From JABSQH01 sp965230015 (GTDB lineage: Bacteria; Actinomycetota; Acidimicrobiia; Acidimicrobiales; Ilumatobacteraceae), in assembly GCA_965230015.1 (NCBI GenBank), contig CBDDKF010000001.1, positions 141,205 through 205,204 of the forward strand: DNA of 64,000 bases, in the 5' to 3' direction. This document shows positions 1 to 11,300 of the stretch, in pieces (the first letter of the stretch is position 1; each line of letters starts with the position of its first letter). The notes below the pieces were generated by a model. That model did no database searches. It was not told where the DNA came from and worked only from the letters and a program-made list of their open reading frames with translations. The position numbers and the translations under genes are program-made.

Positions 1-2
1 TG

Positions 3-2055
3 GTGACCACGACGACCTACGACGGGCTGCGCCGCCCGGCGACCATCACCTACGGCGATGGCCGCAGCGTCGCCTACACCTACGACGATGCGTCGAACAC
101 GCCGGCAACGGTCACCGACCATCGCGGCACCACCACCCAGGTGACCGACGAACGCGGGCGGGTCACGAGCAGAACCGAGCCCGACGGGACCACCGTCGAG
201 TACGTCTACGACGACGGCAACCGGCTCGTCGCCGTGCAGACGCCGTACGACCGAACGGAGTACACCTACGACCTCGGCGATCGGATGACCGCCCTCAGGG
301 ACGCCACTGGTACGGCAACGTTCACGTACGACGACGCCGACAACCTGCTCACGACCACGTTCCCGAACGGTGTGGTCGAGACGCGCACGTACGATGTTCG
401 TGATCGGCTGTTGACCGTTCGAGCTGAGAGTCCGAGTGGCGTTGCGACAGATCTGGCGTACACGTACACGCCGGCAGGCCAGGTCGGTTCGATGATCGAT
501 GCGGTGGTGGGTACGACGACCACCTACGGCTACGACGGCGCCGGTCGGCTGACCAGCGAGACGGTGGTCGGGGGCGGACGCGATCGTGCGGTCAGCCACA
601 CCCTCGACGCCGTCGGCAACCGCATCGCCGTCTCCGACTCGGTCGACGGCGACACCACGTTCACCTACGACGCCAGGGACCGCCTCGTGGCGGTGAGCGG
701 GCCGGGCGGCGCCGCGGCACACACCTACGACGCTGCGGGCCAGCGAATTTCGTCTACCGGCCCGGACGGTCTAACGCTCTACGGTTGGGACGCGGCACCA
801 CCGACTGGCATCGGTGCAGTCACCCACAGGCGCGCTCCAACAGCATGCGTACGCGTCCGATGGATTGCTGACGTCGACGATCAGTGGGGCGGACGAGGCC
901 CGGTTCGTGCAGGTGCGCTACTCCCCGTACGCCGAGATCGCCGCCAGCTACCGGCCCGACGGCACGCTCATCGAGCGGTCGACGTTGGCCCCGGCGCGAC
1001 TCGCAGTGACGGACGCCGCTGGGGTCACCCGCACCCTGCACGGCAACCATCTGGGCACGACCCTTGCGGTGACAGCCGCCGACGGGACGGTGCTCGGCCG
1101 AGAAGACCTCGGCCCGTTCGGTCAGCTCCGTTCCGACGGCGACACCGGTGCCTTCGGGTTCACCGGCGAGTACACCGACTCGACCAGCGGACTCGTGTAC
1201 CTGCGGGCGCGGTGGTACGACCCGCAATCCGGCGTGATGCTCTCTGCGGATCCGTTCGGCGGCTTCGCCGACGACCCGTCCAGCTTGCACGACTACTTGT
1301 ACGCCTACGGCGACCCGGTCAACATGGCCGACCCGACTGGTCTCAACCCGACGCTGACGGAGCTGGCAACGAGCATGCTGCTCTTCGGCATCGGCTTGGC
1401 GGTCACCACGGGAGCCATCGGTGCGATGATGCTGCGCGACGGCGCCAGGACCTGGCAGGGCCCGACCTTCGACGTGACGATGGGAGTCGGTGCGTCGCCG
1501 TGGGAGGTCGGGTTTCGCGTTTCGTCGCTCAGGGCGTCGGCTCCGAAGGGCGACAGCGAACTGCACACCCGATCCCTCCATCTCACCCTGCTGTTCGGCG
1601 TGGGCATCGGGCTCGTGGACAAACTCGGGGCTCCCGATGCAGGGCAGGGCACCGGCAAGTTCTTGCGAGGCAAGGGACTGGGTTCGGTCGGCACGGCGAT
1701 CGGAGGAATCGTGGCGTCGGCCGGCTCGCTGACGGCGGTCTCGCCGACGATGATCGCCAAACCGTACGGCATCAAGCCGTACGTCCTCACGCCGGCATTC
1801 GCAACCGGTGGTGTGTCCGTGAGTGTCGGTTGGCTCGGCGGATTCCTCAACAACGCTGTCAGTGGAGACGCCACGACGTCGTGGTCGGCGAACTTCACGA
1901 TCATGGGATACGGCATCGGATTCGAGAGTCTCGACACGTCGAGCGACGTCGGCGCCGGCGCCACGATCCCCGAAATCGGGGCGTCGGTTCAGACCGGAGT
2001 GACGATCAGCCTCACGCCATTCAGCTGGATCGAGCAACCGACACCACCGCGTTGA
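3..2055 (+). CDS. RHS/YD-repeat protein, 5'-partial and frameshifted (RHS-1)
   Basis: The gene is already open at the window edge. Up to about position 795 one frame encodes tandem YD repeats (motifs such as TYDDADNLL, TYDARDRLV). Near 795-810 the meaningful reading moves to another frame (net +1 base), which carries the RHS core at about 1100-1345 (GFTGEYTDSTSGLVYLRARW, DPTG end) and then a unique C-terminal tip of about 235 residues ending at 2055. The core normally closes the beta-cocoon shell that holds a C-terminal toxin. The tip is Gly/Ala-rich with hydrophobic stretches and I do not recognise it. The original frame stays open to 2099, but it has lost all RHS character by then. No small gene that could be an immunity gene follows on the plus strand. 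Either this is a broken orphan RHS gene or the base count near 800 is wrong. Family assignment is secure. Confidence 0.8.
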
Positions 2056-2100
2056 GCCCAGCACTGCGGTTGCGTGGTGCTGTTGGGCGGTCGGAGTGAT

Positions 2101-2190
2101 TCATCGCGCCAACGACAGCACTCGTTGAATCGTGACGACGTCGAGCCAGCGGCCGAACTTGCGCTCGCACTGTCGGTAGCGGTGCCGGCT
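2101..2190 (-). pseudogene. 3' remnant of a GNAT acetyltransferase gene
   Basis: The minus strand encodes a C-terminal tail containing RKFGRWLDVV followed by TIQ and a stop at 2101. The intact GNAT gene at 12555-13064 ends with the same RKFGRWLDVV, then SMQLML and its stop. At DNA level the blocks near 2136-2160 and 12580-12603 are almost identical. Upstream of this tail the reading does not resemble a GNAT domain, so only about 20-25 codons survive. It lies 45 bp after the RHS-1 stop, in the same convergent position that the intact gene holds after RHS-2. This suggests both RHS genes were once followed by related GNAT genes, or that the segment was duplicated with them. The right boundary is approximate. 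Confidence 0.6.
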
Positions 2191-2324
2191 CGAGAGCCGC
2201 CGGCGCAGCAGGCGAGCGCTAACGAGACGCCAACGAGCAGGCGGTTTCTCCCAGGTTGACGGACGCGCACCGATGGTTGGGTTGTTGGCGTTCTGTTGGT
2301 GGGGTGGTTTTAGGTTCGCCGGCT

Positions 2325-5300
2325 GTGAGTGCTGCGGACGGTTCTGTTCGGGTTGTGTCGCGGTCGCGGGGGACTGTGGGTGTGGCGATTGGGTTGGTTG
2401 CTGCGCTGGTGGTGGGGCTTCTGGTTGCCGGGCCGGTGTCGGCGCAGTCCGATGTCGTTGTCGATGACGTAGTGCCGGTCGGCGAGCCACTTGATGTGGT
2501 GTCGCGTGCGGTTGAGGTGTCGTCGCGGGCGGTTGGTGAGGCGTCGTCGGTGGTGTCGTTGGTGCCGGCGCGTGTGTTGGAAACGCGTGCGGGTCGGCCG
2601 ACTGCTGATGGCCAGTTAGAGGGGATCGGCCGCCGTGCTGCGCGGCAGGTGACTGAGGTTGAGGTGCTCGGTCGGGTGGGTGTGCCTGCTGATGGTGTGG
2701 AGGCGGTGGTGATGAATGCGACGGCGATTGGTGCGGTGCAGCGTGGGTTCTTGACGGTGTTTCCGTGTGGGGATCGTCCGGAGGCGTCGTCGGTGAACTA
2801 TGAGGGGGGCGGTCCGGCCGTTGCGAATGAGGTGATCGCGAAGGTCTCCGATGAGGGGACGGTGTGTGTGTTCAACCAACGCGACCTCGACATCGTCCTC
2901 GATGTTGTTGGCTATATCGGCGCCGCTGACACTGAGACCCGTGCGGTGGGTGAGGCGTCGTCGGTGGTGTCGTTGGTGCCGGCGCGTGTGTTGGAGACGC
3001 GTGCGGATCGGCCGACCGCGGATGGTTTGTTTGAGGGGATTGGTCGGCGCAGCGCGCGTCAGGTGACTGAGGTGGATGTGCTCGACCGGGTCGGTGTCCC
3101 CGGTGAGGGTGTGGAGGCGGTGGTGATGAACGCCACGGCGATCGGTGCGTTCCAGCGTGGGTTCTTGACGGTGTTCCCGTGCGGTGAACGTCCGGAGGCG
3201 TCATCGGTGAACTACGAAGCGGGCGGCCCCGCCGTGGCGAATGAGGTGATCGCCAAAGTCTCCGATGACGGCACGGTGTGTGTGTTCAATCAACGCGACC
3301 TGGACATCGTGTTGGACGTCGTTGGCTATGTCGGCGCAGCGGACACCGACTCCCGCGCAGCCGGTGACCCGTCGAGTGTGGTGTCGTTGGTGCCGGCGCG
3401 TGTGTTGGAAACGCGTGCGGGTCGGCCGACTGCTGATGGCCAGTTCGAGGGGATCGGCCGCCGTAGTGCCCGGCAGGTGACTGAGGTTGAGGTGCTCGGT
3501 CGGGTGGGTGTCCCGGCAGATGGTGTTGAGGCGGTGGTGATGAACGCCACCGCGATCGGTGCGGTGCAGCGTGGGTTCTTGACCGTGTTTCCTTGCGGCG
3601 AACGCCCGGAGGCGTCATCGGTGAATCATGAGGCGGGCGGTCCGGCCGTCGCGAATGAGGTGATCGCCAAAGTCTCTGATCAGGGGACGGTGTGTGTGTT
3701 CAATCAACGCGAGTTGGACATCGTGTTGGATGTCGTTGGCTACATCTCATCGATCCCGGCCCCGACGGATCCGCCTCCGGTTGATCCGCCACCGGTCGAC
3801 CCGCCGCCACCGCCGGATGGTGATGTGGTGGTGCCTGATGTGGTCGGGTTGCAGCAGGGTCAAGCAATCGAGCGGATCGTCGACGAGACCCTGATGCCTG
3901 GACTTGGTGGGAGTCGTCACGACGACGCTCCTGCGGGTGAGGTCATCGAACAAACCCCGGTCGGTGGTTCCCGTGTCGATGAGGGCGACGACGTTGCCTT
4001 CGTCCTGTCGTTGGGTCCTGAGTTGGTGACGGTGCCTGACGTGTTAGGCGACGACGAAGCCACCGCACGCGGCAATATCGAAGCCGCCGACCTCACCGTT
4101 GGTGACGTCGGCGCAGGCGAGTCCGACGACTACGACGTTGGTGACGTCAACCTGCAACTCCCACTCGCCGGCCAACAGGTGTTGCCCGGCACCCCCGTCG
4201 ACGTGACGTTGACGACGGGCCTGGTCAACGATCCGCCAGAGATCACCACCAACCCTGTCCTCGATCATGAGGTCGGCGGCGAGTACGTCTACGACGTCGA
4301 CGCCACCGACCCCGAAAACGACCCGATCACGTTCATCCTCCAAGCGGGACCCCTCGACGAACAAGGCGACCCCCTCGCCCAGATCGACCCGACCACCGGT
4401 GTGCTCACCTGGACCCCCACCACCAACGACGCCGGTCCCGTCGACGTCGCCGTGCGCGCCGAAGACCAAAACGGCGGCATCGACGTCCAATCATTCACCC
4501 TCAACGTGAGCGTCCCCAACCGACCGCCCACCCCAGAAGACGACGTGTACGGGGTCGCCATCAACGACGTGTTGACCGTGGATGCCGACACGGGGGTGCT
4601 GTCCAACGACACCGACCCCGACGACGACGAGCTCACGGCCGAGATCGTCGACGATCCGGCCAATGGGCAGGTCGCAGTGGCCGGCGACGGCAGCTTCGTC
4701 TACACGCCGTTCCAGCGAGGTTCGGATGGGATCCGATTCTCCGACATCGACCTCACGCGCTTCAGCCTCGAAGACGTCGAAACCTCGTCGAATCAGTCGG
4801 CCAGCCTCGTTGCCGCCAACCTCGTCGACGGATACGTCGAGGAGTTCTGGGTGGCCGCGTTCGGCACGACGACAGCTCAGGTCACGCTGTCGTTCGAAGA
4901 GCCGGTCGCGCCAGCCACGCTCGACCTGCTGGGGATTCGCGGGTCGAGCGCCGACAGTGGGTTGGGGCTGCGCGAAGTCGACCTGACCTTGCTCGATGGT
5001 GACGGCGCAACGATCCTGTCGCTGCCAGGTCAGGTGTTCCCGCCGAACGATGACGGTGACGATGACGTTGATGCTGACCTCACGGTCGACCTTGCAGCCG
5101 CGGCCGGCGGCAGCGCGCCAGAAGGCGTGTCCACGGTCGTGATCGACATCGTCGACACCGACGGTGGCCGTCCCGGCCTCGGCGAGGTCGTCCTCACGGG
5201 CGAGGGAACGCGCCGCAACCTCTCCCCCGACATCCAATGGTCGTGGACCGATCCCAACGGCGTATTCGGCGCTGCGATGCAGTCGCCGACCGTCGGCGAT

Positions 5301-8300
5301 CTGGACGGCGACGGTTTCCCCGAGGTGCTCTTCCTTTCGGCGACCCCGACGTTCAGCTCATCGAGCACAGCGTTCCTCTATGCGATGGATGGCCGCGACG
5401 GCTCGCTCAAGTGGGTCACCGATCAGATCTTGCGGTCGACTTCGGCGCCCGTACTGGGCGATCTCAACAACGACGGGTTCCTCGAAGTCGTCACCGTTGG
5501 CTCGAGTGCCACCCCCATCGTCGTGTTCGACCACGAAGGAAACGAGATCGGACGCACCTCTTCCCTTGGTGTGCTCGGCAACTTGGCGCTCGCCGACTTG
5601 GACGGCGACGGTGCGGCCGAGATCGTGTCGGGGAGCAACAACCAGGTGATCGCCCTGACCGTCACCTTCGACGAGTTCGGAGACGTCACGATCAGCGAGC
5701 GTTGGCGCACGCCCGTCGCCAAGGGATGCGGAGCGCAGGGTGGCACGGCGTTCTGTGTGCCCGTGGTCGCCGACGTTGACCTCGACGGTGAGCCCGAGAT
5801 CGTCGCTGGCAACCGTGTCGTCGGCTTCGATGGCTCGATTGAACACGACAGCGGTCTGGCCGATGGGTTCGTCGCGGTCGGCAACTTCGACGACGATCCC
5901 GAGGCCGAGATCGTGCATGTGTCGGCTGGCAACGTGCGCCTGCTCAATCACGACCTCTCGATCGTGTGGGGGCCGGTCCCGATACCTGAAGGCGGACGCG
6001 GCGGCCCGCCGACGGTCGGCGACTATGACTCCGACGGGCAACCAGAGATCGGCGTGGCCGGGTCGGCGCGCTACTTCGTGCTCGACTCGGACGGGACCGA
6101 GCTGTGGCAGGCCACCACGGTCGATGGCAGCTCGAACGTGACCGGTTCGACGATCTTCGACTTCGACGACGACGGCACCACCGAGGTGGTCTACCGGGAC
6201 GAACAGAATCTGTGGATCTTCGATGGTCCGACCGGAGCGGTGCGATTCAAGACTCCGATTCGTTCCTTCACGTTGATCGAGTATCCGGTTGTTGCCGACG
6301 TCGACGCCGACGGCCAGGCCGAAATCGTCGTTCCGTCTGACGCCAATCAGACGCTGCCCGACGGTACGACCAGGGAGAAGGGTCTGTATGTGTTCGAAGG
6401 AGCGTTGGGTGACTGGGTGCGCGCTCGTTCGATCTGGAACCAGCACAGCTATCACGTCACCAATGTGAACGACGACGGGACCATTCCTGCGGTCGAGTCG
6501 GCGAACTGGCTCGACGGCTCGCTGAACAACTTCCGCGAGCAGTCGTTCCCGTCCGACGAGTTCGCGGGTCTCGACTCGTTCACGTACCGGGTGTCGGACG
6601 CGTCGGGGGCGACCAGCGACGCCACCGCGTATGTCGAAGTCAGGCCGCCGCAGAACGACCCGGTCGTCACCTGCACCCCACCGGCCACCGCGACGGTCGG
6701 CTTCGAATACGTCGGTCGTGTGTGCGCCTCTGACCCCGACGGCGACGAGCTGACGGTCGCCGGCGCCGCTCGCTTGTCGACAACAGCAGACGTCCTGCCG
6801 CGGGCGCACCCGTGGCTCGCCGGCCAGCCCGACGGTGCCACCCTGCTCGGCGACGGCGCACCCGACGACAGCCCCGTCCTCGCCGCCACCGCCGAATTCT
6901 TCGCCGCTGGCGATGCGCTGACCTTCACCGTGTCAGGCAACGCCGGCACCGACTTCTCCACGGTGTACGGACCCGACGGTGCGGGCGACGCACTCTTCGG
7001 TGCCCAGAACGGACTGGCAGGCCTCCGTGCTCCGTTCGCCGCGGCGGTGGGCGTGTTCCTCTCCGACGATGTTCCGGACCCCGGCTCCGCTCCGCCGCCC
7101 ACGCTCGACTTTCGGCCATCGGCGCTCGGGGTCGACTTCCCGAGTCTGTCTCCGCTGCTCGGACAGCCGTTCTTCATCGGAGACGGTCGGACCCCGGACG
7201 GCGTGGCCCAGCAGTTCGTCGTTCCGGGCGGGGCGACGCGCCTGTTCGTCGGGGTCATGGACGACAACGTGTGGGCGACGAACCCTGGCGACGGTTACGA
7301 GGTCACCGTGGTGTCGCCGACCGACGCCGGCGTCGTAGTCGATCCGGCGAGTGGTGTCGTGACGTGGACACCGTCGGTGGTCGGTTCCTACCGGCTGGTC
7401 GGTTCGGTCGCCGACGACACCGCTCGGTCGACGCCGTTTGCGCAGACGATCACGGTGGACGCACCGATCGAGGTGCCCGATCTGGTCGGCTCGACTGAGG
7501 CCGACGCTCGGTTCGCGATCGAGGCCGCTGGTCTGCGCGTCGGCGGTGTCGACGTCGCGCCATCTGTCGATGTTCCTGCCGACGAGGTACTCGACCAGTT
7601 CCCACCCGGGGGTTCGATCGCGGCGCGCGATGCGCGAGTGGCGATCACGGTGTCGTCGGGTTCGTCGCCGGCCGACTTCGACGGAGACAGCGACGGGTTC
7701 ACGCCGAACCAAGGCGACTGCAACGACGCCGACGCCACGATCAACCCCGGCGAGGGCGAGATCGACGGCGACGCAGTCGACAGCAATTGCGACGGTGAGG
7801 ACGATGACCTCGGCGTGGTCGCAGTTGGCATCACCGGCGTCGACAACGACCTTCCGGTCGGTCGCTCCCGGTCGTTCGCGGCCCGAGCGTTGCTCGCCGA
7901 CGGACGCACCGTCGACATCACCGAGCTGGCAACGTTCGCCTCGACCGAGCCGTCGGTGGCAACCGTGGCGGGCCGTACGGCGACCGCGATCACCGCAGGG
8001 GCGTTCGGGGTCACGGCGACATACTCCGGGTTGACCGCTACGAAGCTCCTGACGGCGATCGAACCGCTGCCCACCGATGACACGCCGCCGGTCGCCGAGA
8101 TCACCGCGCCCTTGCCGGGTGATGAGATCTCCGCCGAGATCGACATCATCGGCACCGCCTCCGACGACAACCTCACCGGCTGGACGCTGAGCGCCGTAGC
8201 CGAGGACGGCTCGATCTACACCGAGATTGCTGCGGATACGGATTCTGTGGTTGGTGATGTGTTGAGCACGTTGTCGGCGGCGGCGGTTCCGCCTGGTGTG

Positions 8301-11300
8301 GTGACGTTGCGTCTCGATGTTGAGGACGGCGGTGGCAACATCAGTCGCACTGAGGTGCCGGTGATCGTGCTGGCTGGGGCGCAGCCTGGGGCGTTCAGTC
8401 TGTTGTTCAACGACTTGACGGTGCCGGTATCGGGGATTCCGCTGTCGGTGGACAGGGTGTACGACAGTCGGGACCGACGACAGGGTGATTTCGGCGCGGG
8501 TTGGAGTTTGGGGCTGAGTGATTTGGATCTTCGTGTCAGCCCAAATCAGGGGCGTGGCTGGGAGATCGTGTCGGGGCGGTTCGGCTCGAGTGCTCTGCAG
8601 CCCACTGCTGAGCACAGTGTCACGATTTCGCTCCCGAATGGCAGGCAGGAGGTGTTCGACCTGCAGCCGTCGCCGCGGACGTCGTCGTTCGTGCCGTTGT
8701 CGTTCACGCGGGCGGTGTATGTGCCGCGGTTGGGGACGACGGGTTCGTTGGTGCCGACGGGGAACTCGAACCTTCTCGTTTTGCAAAGTGCAACCGATGT
8801 GCAACTGGTCGACGACACGACGTTGCGGAGCTACGACCCGCCGGGGTTTGTGTACACCAGCCTGGATGGGACGGCGTTCACCGTCGATGCTGACGGGACG
8901 ATCAGGCGGATCGAGGATCCCAACGGCAATGTGATGACGATCAGCGACGATGGCATCACGCACTCGGCGGGGAAGTCGGTGGTGTTCGAGCGCGATGCGT
9001 TCGGTCGGATCGTTTCGATCACCGATCCTGGCGGCAATGTGCAGTCCTATTCCTACAGCGCAGCGGGTGATCTGATTGCGCATACCGATGCCGAGGGATC
9101 GGTGGTCACGTTCGTGTACGCCGATGGTCATCGTCTGGTCGAGGTGATCGACCCGTTGGGGCGGCTGGTTGAACGTCGCGAGTACGACGACCAGGGCCGT
9201 CTGGCGGCGATCATCTCGGCAGGTGGTGAACGGACTGCGTTCACCTATGACACCGCTGGCCAGACCCAGGTGGTGACCGACAGCGACGGGAACGAGACCA
9301 CCTTCACCTACGACCTCGACGGCAACGTGTTGTCGGTGGTCGATCCCTTCGGTGGCACGACGACGAACACGTATGACGCGAATGGCAACCAGTTGACCAG
9401 TACGGACCCGTTGGGGCGTACGACGACGCGCACGTTCGATGCGGACGGTAATGAGTTGACCGCGACGGATGCGGCTGGCGGCGTGGTGACGCGTACCTAC
9501 AACGACAACGGAGAACCCCTGTCGGAACAGGACGCATTGGGTCGCACTACGACGTTCGAGTACGACGCTCGCGGGAATCGCGTGCGGACCATCGACCCGG
9601 CGGGAGGCGTCCAGGAGGTGTCCTTCGACGCGTTTGGCAATGTCATCAGCGTGGTCGAACCCGACGGGGCGACCACTACGAACACCTATGACCAGTTCGG
9701 ACGACAGGTCTCCACCACACGTCCAGACGGGGCAACAACCACAACCGAATACGACGATGCCGGAAACCCGGTCGCGATCACAGGCCCAGCGGTGGGTAGC
9801 CGCCAGGAGATCCAAGTCGACGCCCGCGGCAACCCCACACAGATCACCGACGCCACCGGCGCGACGACACAATTGACGCTCGACTTCCAAGGCGTCCCGA
9901 CCGAGATCGTTGGTGACGGCGGGGGAGCGATCACCCAACAGGTTGACGCGAGCGGCAATCCGACGTCGGTGGGTCTGCCAGACGGTACGACCCGCACGCT
10001 GACCTACACCCCGTCAGGCCAGCTCGAGACCGAGACGGACGGCGACGGTGGGGTGACCACCCACACCTACGACGCGTTCGATCGCCGAGTATCCACCGAG
10101 TGGCCCGACGGAACGATCTCCTCGAAGACGTACGACCTTGCTGGCCAAACAGCCACCGAAATCGACCGCAACGGCCAAACAACCATCTACGGGTACGACG
10201 CAGCCGGACGGCGTACAACGGCGACCGACCCAACTGGCAGCGTCGTCACCTATGAGTACGACCTGGCCGGCAATCGGATTGCCGAGGTCGACCCGGTCGG
10301 CGGCCGGACAGAGTTCGAGTACGACGACCGCAATCGTCTCGTTCGCACGAGGTTGCCGGACGGCACGACGGAGGACCGCACGTACGACAGTGTCGGCAAT
10401 CTGATCCGTGTGACCGGCCAGGACGGCGAAACCACCGTGTTCACATACGACGCTGGCAGCCGGCTCGTTGAGGTAGTCGACCCGCTTGGCGGAGTATCCA
10501 CTGCGACGTACGACGCAGCAGGCAACCAGACCTCGATCACCGACGCCAACGGCAACACAACCCGCTACGAGTACGACGCTGCGGGCCGGCTGGTGACGAC
10601 GACGTTCCCTTCAGGCGTCAGCGAGCGGGCGACCTACGACGGCCAAGGGCTTCCCTTGACGACGACGGATCGCAACGGAGAGGTCACCGCGTGGGCTTTC
10701 GATGGGCTTGGCCGTCCGGTGAGTCGCACGGGACCCGACGGCAGTGCTCAGACGTTCGCCTACGACGGCACCGGCGCACTGATCAGTGCAACCGACTCGA
10801 CTGGCACGACCACCTACACCGTCGATGCGGTAGATCGAGTCACCGGCATCGCCCACCCCGACGGCACCGCCCTGAGCTACACCTACGACTCGGCTGGCAA
10901 TCGCACCAGCGTCACCGCCAACCTCCCGGGCGGCACAAGCCACCAGACGAACTATGCGTACGACCCGGCTGGCCGGATGGTGGCGGTGACGGATCATGCA
11001 AGCAACACCACGACCTACGCGTACGACCCCGCCGGCCGCCAGACGCTGATCACGCGCCCGAACGGAACGACGACGGCCACGACATACGATCCGCTGCATC
11101 GGGCAACGCTGATCAGCCACGACAGTGGATCGGGAGTTCTCGAGCGATTTGCGTATCAGCGCAACACCACCGGTGATCCGATCGAGGTCGTCCAAGCCGA
11201 CGGCAGCGTCGCAACCTACGTCTACGACGCCGCACGGCGCCTGACCGGCGAGACCCACCTCGACGGCTCCGTGCTCGCCGATCGCACCTATACCTATGAC

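Noticed and set aside
2074..2259. 61-codon plus-strand frame after RHS-1 as an immunity gene
   Set aside because: It reads antisense through the GNAT remnant, has no ribosome binding site, and is of biased composition.
2339..2350. A 12-base match (CGGTTCTGTTCG) to the start of hairpin family 1
   Set aside because: It lies in the RHS-2 signal-peptide region, does not extend into the hairpin, and is probably chance.
2521..3750. CRISPR-like regular repeats
   Set aside because: The 414-bp period is an in-frame protein module with no short repeats or spacers. No CRISPR array or cas gene is visible in the window.
6933..9938. A 1,001-codon open frame antisense to RHS-2
   Set aside because: An Arg-rich composition artefact of GC-rich coding sequence; no recognisable domain or ribosome binding site.
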